From assembly GCA_947000775.1 (NCBI GenBank), contig CAMQGK010000001.1:4887501-4951500 (forward strand): DNA of 64,000 nucleotides, given 5' to 3'. This stretch comes from Pterois miles (taxonomy: Eukaryota; Chordata; Actinopteri; Perciformes; Scorpaenidae). The notes beneath the pieces were generated by a model. The model had not been told where the DNA came from, made no database searches, and worked only from the letters and a program-made list of their open reading frames with translations. A program made the position numbers and the translations under genes. Below are positions 62,501 to 64,000 of this stretch, piece after piece (within the stretch, counting starts at the first letter, position 1; every line of letters begins with the position of its first letter).

Positions 62501-63503
62501 TATGTAAAAGGCATATAAACATTATTTAGATGGCTATTATGAAGTTGAAACTGCTGATTATAATATCTTGTTAAATGGTTAATAAATACTTTTTTATTAC
62601 ATCTATAGATGTGACACTTTGTTAATGATTAGTAATTGGTTTGTAAACCGTCTATGAACATTATTTAGATGGCTACTATAAAGTTGCAACTGATGATAAT
62701 CATCAGTACTCTCTTATATGGTTAATAAATACTTTTAGTAGTATCTAGAAAGTATCTATCTATTAGTATATTATCTATTAGTATCTAGTCTTTCATTTAT
62801 AAATCATTTGGTATCAATATCAAATACTTAATTTAGTATATGAAATGTTATACTGTGTGCAACAATAATCTGTTAATAGATAAAGTACAAATGTAATCAG
62901 AATGTAAGATAAGATAAGATAAGATATTCCTTTATTAGTCCCACAGTGGAGAAATTCACAAAAGAAAGCTGTTCGCGCCCGGTAATTGTTATTGTCTGTT
63001 ATCAGCTGAGACAATATAGTATAATTTATAAATGAATTATTTCATATTACACAAACTAATGAAAAAAATACAAATTATAGCATTACTAATAATATGCAAA
63101 CATTAGAAATGATCATTTAATTGTTTCTTAACAGTAAAAATACAACTAACTCACTTTAGCCTCTTGTGGCTGAAATGGGTATTACTACAACAATAAAGGT
63201 CCACAATTCAAAATGTCTATACAACGCTAAATGACCACATGCACAGCGAAAGGAGTCACTCACACTGAACAACAGAGGATTTATAACACATGTATTGATG
63301 GACTGTATAATTAGTGCAAACTTTACACGTCTTTACAGAGAAGTGTCCACACGTCTGCATCCATAATGTGCTCATACCTATCTCGCCACGTGTGCTCTCG
63401 TCATTGAGGGAGCCGAAAGCGATGGCGGGGAGGAGGATGGCGATGTAGAGGAAGATGGCTGTGGTCATGTACTTCAGCAGGGTTTTATTACTGCCAACTA
63501 TAC
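39301..63503 (-). CDS. slc4a11: SLC4A11 membrane transporter, C-terminal 517 residues, 5' part missing
   Basis: Eleven exons: 63378-63503, 61801-61914, 59382-59514, 57753-57826, 53949-54177, 53358-53464, 48791-48956, 46878-47051, 44610-44805, 42629-42798, 39301-39367, all in phase. SLC4A11 is a plasma-membrane member of the bicarbonate-transporter family that carries H+/OH- and ammonia rather than borate or bicarbonate; in people its loss causes corneal endothelial dystrophy. Seen here: most of the transmembrane domain, FGSLNDE, GQSIGG, a lumenal loop with two N-R-S glycosylation sequons, LKGTAYHWD, ETRLTSL, LYGLFLYIALTS, PPTHYIRKVPQRKIHYF and the C-terminus IEAKYLDIMDA, which tells it apart from other SLC4 members. 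The N-terminal cytosolic domain and first membrane segments would lie past the right edge. Confidence 0.96.
39368..42628 (-). other. slc4a11 last intron, repeat-rich
   Basis: 3.3 kb. A composite dispersed repeat occupies about 41100-41835; its end (GCGTCGTCCATCTTTAAATA) matches the repeat at 25735-25990. Nothing gene-like elsewhere. Confidence 0.6.
42629..42798 (-). CDS. slc4a11: slc4a11 penultimate exon
   Basis: Acceptor TCCTGCAG, donor AATCAG|GTACGG. Encodes TSYPPTHYIRKVPQRKIHYF and two hydrophobic segments around MQLLVLCTFGMYPIPYMKMI. Confidence 0.96.
42799..44609 (-). other. slc4a11 intron with MITE
   Basis: Contains the 436-bp MITE at 43294-43729 and an AT-rich tail. No gene seen. Confidence 0.6.
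43294..43729. mobile_element. MITE with long inverted repeats
   Basis: The ends CACTTCATTTTACAGGTC (43294-43311) and GACCTGTAAAATGAAGTG (43712-43729) are perfect reverse complements, and pairing continues imperfectly for about 110 bp on each side. No transposase. Superfamily not assigned. Confidence 0.8.
44610..44805 (-). CDS. slc4a11: slc4a11 exon (ETRLTSL)
   Basis: Acceptor CTCCTCAG, donor GAGCAG|GTGAGA. Encodes IVQVKETRLTSLTANIFIGV, a hydrophobic run, VLYGLFLYIALTSIDGNQM and LLLKEQ. Confidence 0.96.
44806..46877 (-). other. slc4a11 intron
   Basis: Holds the hAT-like element copy at 45905-46236 and an L2-like tail remnant near 46330-46420. Otherwise no supportable feature. Confidence 0.6.
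45905..46236 (+). mobile_element. Dispersed hAT-like element, complete short copy
   Basis: Ends AGGGCTGTCA and TGACAACCCC enclose about 330 bp of AT-rich sequence with CTTAAAGGGAGATCTGTCAA. Same family as 10441-11470 and 55722-56440. Confidence 0.7.
46878..47051 (-). CDS. slc4a11: slc4a11 exon (LKGTAYHWD)
   Basis: Acceptor CTCCTCAG, donor GAGAC|GTGAGT. Encodes LLKGTAYHWDLMLSGLINIL, GLPWMHAAFPHSTLHVRQL and FVEQRVEGGHLYE; the split Thr codon is completed by the next exon. Confidence 0.96.
47052..48790 (-). other. slc4a11 intron
   Basis: A (CA)n tract lies at 47126-47206. An AATAAT-rich stretch occupies about 47540-47710. Nothing gene-like. Confidence 0.6.
47126..47206. repeat. (CA)n microsatellite with CACT interruptions
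   Basis: A CA run of about 50 bp followed by CACTCA variants, about 75 bp upstream (in transcript sense) of the 3' splice site at 47051. Confidence 0.95.
48791..48956 (-). CDS. slc4a11: slc4a11 exon (AMGLGFLLALLIF)
   Basis: Acceptor GTGAACAG, donor AACAG|GTACGA. Encodes PVFKVHDRPVFNVAPFERLS, AMNVVSAMGLGFLLALLIF and DQNIVVSLTNAPEN. Confidence 0.96.
51898..51958 (+). mobile_element. L2-type retroposon 3' tail
   Basis: GTCCTGAAAGATGCCACCAT followed by ATAAAATG and (ATT)n, a short version of the tail at 58545-58968. Confidence 0.5.
52426..52764 (+). mobile_element. tRNA-derived SINE
   Basis: A tRNA-like head with a GTGCAGTGGTTAGCACTG A-box region (52446-52457) and B-box GGTTTGAATCC (52475-52485), a body containing GGGTTTTCTCCGGGTTCTCC and GTGAATGTGAGTGTGAATGG, and a (GGAT)n tail. 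Typical of an abundant fish SINE family. Confidence 0.8.
52921..53065 (-). mobile_element. Same SINE family, opposite strand, truncated
   Basis: The reverse complement reads GGCTGCACGGTGGTGTAGTGG to GTCCAAAGACATGCAGG, matching the first 145 bp of the copy at 52426. The tail is missing. Confidence 0.8.
53358..53464 (-). CDS. slc4a11: slc4a11 exon (REVLSDCALP)
   Basis: Acceptor CTTTCAG after a long CT run, donor GAGC|GTTAGT. Encodes PFLHAKVREVLSDCALPISV then LIFSFIGSYLFSDIE. Reading frames that run on beyond both ends are intron read-through. Confidence 0.95.
53465..53532. repeat. (GA)n microsatellite at a 3' splice site
   Basis: A GA run of about 60 bp with a few GG interruptions. On the transcribed strand it is (CT)n and serves as the polypyrimidine tract of the exon at 53358-53464. 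Confidence 0.9.
53949..54177 (-). CDS. slc4a11: slc4a11 exon with glycosylated loop
   Basis: Acceptor GATATCAG|TCTTTCAC, donor CGGAG|GTACGT. Encodes FHRYYHAPTLANRSIETFPQ, then a loop with a second N-R-S sequon and the membrane segment VLCLLLMLGTLWMGYTLYQF. A second AG acceptor 10 bp inside (54167/54168) was rejected because only 54177 keeps the frame with the exon before. Confidence 0.93.
55318..55622. other. Homopolymer-rich, probably corrupted assembly sequence
   Basis: About 300 bp made almost only of long A, G and T runs with occasional normal words. It abruptly replaces ordinary sequence and resembles the damaged part of the 3' LTR at 6658-6865. Confidence 0.7.
55722..56440 (+). mobile_element. 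Dispersed hAT-like element, long copy
   Basis: Begins CAGGGCTGTCAGTTGATTAA, contains CTTAAAGGGAGATTTGTCAA and CTTTCTAGTTTCATACGATA, and ends GTTAACTTTAACATTG. Same family as 10441-11470 and 45905-46236, but with a longer middle. Confidence 0.7.
57753..57826 (-). CDS. slc4a11: slc4a11 exon (STEEVIALF)
   Basis: Acceptor TTTTCCAG, donor CAAAA|GTGAGT. Encodes STEEVIALFISIAFVVDAVK then GTVK; the last A begins an Ile codon completed by the exon at 53949-54177. Confidence 0.95.
57827..59381 (-). other. slc4a11 intron with L2 fragment
   Basis: 1.55 kb. The L2 3' end is at 58545-58968. The rest holds nothing that can be supported. Confidence 0.6.
58545..58968 (+). mobile_element. L2-type LINE 3' end
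   Basis: The end of a LINE reading frame (GARAFSCTAPRLWNSLPP in one frame) is followed by the 3' UTR with GTGTCTTGAAAGGCGCCACC, AATAAAATTATAATTACTA and an (ATT)n tail. A 5'-truncated copy with no intact frame. Confidence 0.7.
59382..59514 (-). CDS. slc4a11: slc4a11 exon (GICDDYNLDF)
   Basis: Acceptor ACGGGCAG, donor TTCAAAAG|GTATTT. Encodes VIRGICDDYNLDFPAFYACI, GLWNCLFLILGGIFNVSLLM and KLFKR. Confidence 0.95.
59515..61800 (-). other. slc4a11 intron, no gene seen
   Basis: 2.3 kb. Two related segments (about 58,440-58,560 and 60,290-60,430, both with TCAGTGAG and CACAGTG-like words) suggest an old repeat. No supportable gene or RNA. Confidence 0.5.
61801..61914 (-). CDS. slc4a11: slc4a11 exon (GQSIGGVIYSLF)
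   Basis: Acceptor CGTCCAG, donor CAGCG|GTAGGC. Encodes VRKTIIGQSIGGVIYSLFAG then SPLVIPLTTAPLAIFIS; GQSIGG is a family signature. Confidence 0.95.
61915..63377 (-). other. slc4a11 intron with composite repeat
   Basis: 1.5 kb, mostly the repeat complex at 62290-63100. Confidence 0.6.
62290..63100. mobile_element. AT-rich MITE complex with internal duplication and nested retroposon tail
   Basis: Outer segments pair as inverted repeats (AGTAATGCTATAATTTATT at about 62326 versus the reverse complement at about 63070-63090). Inside lies a roughly 130-bp unit in two tandem copies (about 62465-62600 and 62611-62737, each with CATTATTTAGATGGCTA), and at about 62906-62995 a GATAA-repeat retroposon tail (ATTCCTTTATTAGTCCCACA). 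Confidence 0.55.
63378..63503 (-). CDS. slc4a11: slc4a11 exon, first in window
   Basis: Acceptor CCCCTCAG, donor GATAG|GTATGA. Encodes GIVGSNKTLLKYMTTAIFLY, IAILLPAIAFGSLNDESTRG and EI. Earlier exons would lie past the right edge. Confidence 0.95.
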
Positions 63504-64000
63504 CTGAGGGGAGACAAACACAAACACATGAGTCATATTCACCTCATAATGGAGCGGAGGAGGCTCAACACTTAAATTTCAAAACGAGAAAAACATTAAC
63601 AGAGTTCATCATTCGGTGCCTCCACAGTGTGGAACGTCCAGTTCGTACAGTAAAACCTTTCTACAGAGGCTTACACCACATACTGCCCTTTTAAAAACAC
63701 ACGTAATTTGTTTCGGTTTTCTGCCATCCATCATTTTGTAAGAGCAGTTATCGCTTTTAGCCAAATGATGGATAATTCATTTTGGAAAATAAAAAAACAC
63801 TTTAATTGGGCTCTAATTTGATCACAATGATTTTGATCCTATGACCTTCATCAGATGATTATTATCTGATGACACTCACAAGACACCAGTATGTTGATGT
63901 TACAGCCCGATGAATGTGGCTGATATCATGAAATGAGTAAGGACGGAAAGAGAGCAGCCGAGAAGCTAGAAGACTCCTTAAATGTACTTTTCTCAGTTTT
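63504..64000 (-). other. slc4a11 intron, runs off the window
   Basis: Ordinary AT-rich intron sequence; no exon recognised. Confidence 0.55.

Overview
This window is vertebrate nuclear DNA, almost certainly from a teleost fish. The genes are split by GT-AG introns, the gaps hold fish-type mobile elements (a Tf1/sushi-type chromovirus, a tRNA-derived SINE, L2-type 3' ends, hAT-like MITEs) and simple repeats are abundant. Three genes are recognisable, all on the minus strand and head to tail: slc4a11 (11 exons of the C-terminal half, 63503 down to the stop at 39301; the 5' part lies beyond the right edge), rpia (ribose-5-phosphate isomerase, complete in 9 exons, 33864 down to 27524) and eif2ak3 (PERK kinase, exons 1 and 2 only, 21726 down to 9636; the rest lies beyond the left edge). 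Every exon junction was checked for reading phase and joins cleanly.

Layout from the left: a 55-bp minisatellite (1-1018); a 5.5-kb LTR retrotransposon with perfect 5-bp target duplications, inserted antisense in eif2ak3 intron 2 (1634-7114); two nested MITEs (8767-9510); eif2ak3 exon 2; an 11.7-kb intron 1 with another nested transposon, a (CA)n tract and a GC-rich 3-kb stretch carrying three copies of a CCAAT plus X-box-like module; eif2ak3 exon 1 and its CCAAT/NRF1-like promoter; about 5 kb of intergenic repeats; rpia, whose first intron holds a 290-bp-arm foldback; the rpia promoter with two TCTCGCGAGA palindromes; two tandem-repeat blocks (34.3-34.7 kb and 35.9-36.55 kb); then the long 3' UTR and exons of slc4a11, with repeat-rich introns.

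The genes are not a pathway cluster: PERK is an ER-stress sensor kinase, RPIA is a cytosolic pentose-phosphate enzyme and SLC4A11 is a plasma-membrane transporter. No undescribed multi-gene system is visible. The observations most worth checking are the repeated CCAAT/X-box module in eif2ak3 intron 1, the self-priming signature of the retrotransposon, the rpia intron foldback, the rpia CGCG promoter pair, the (CT)n polypyrimidine tract at one slc4a11 splice site, and two stretches (6658-6865 and 55318-55622) that look like damaged assembly sequence rather than real DNA.
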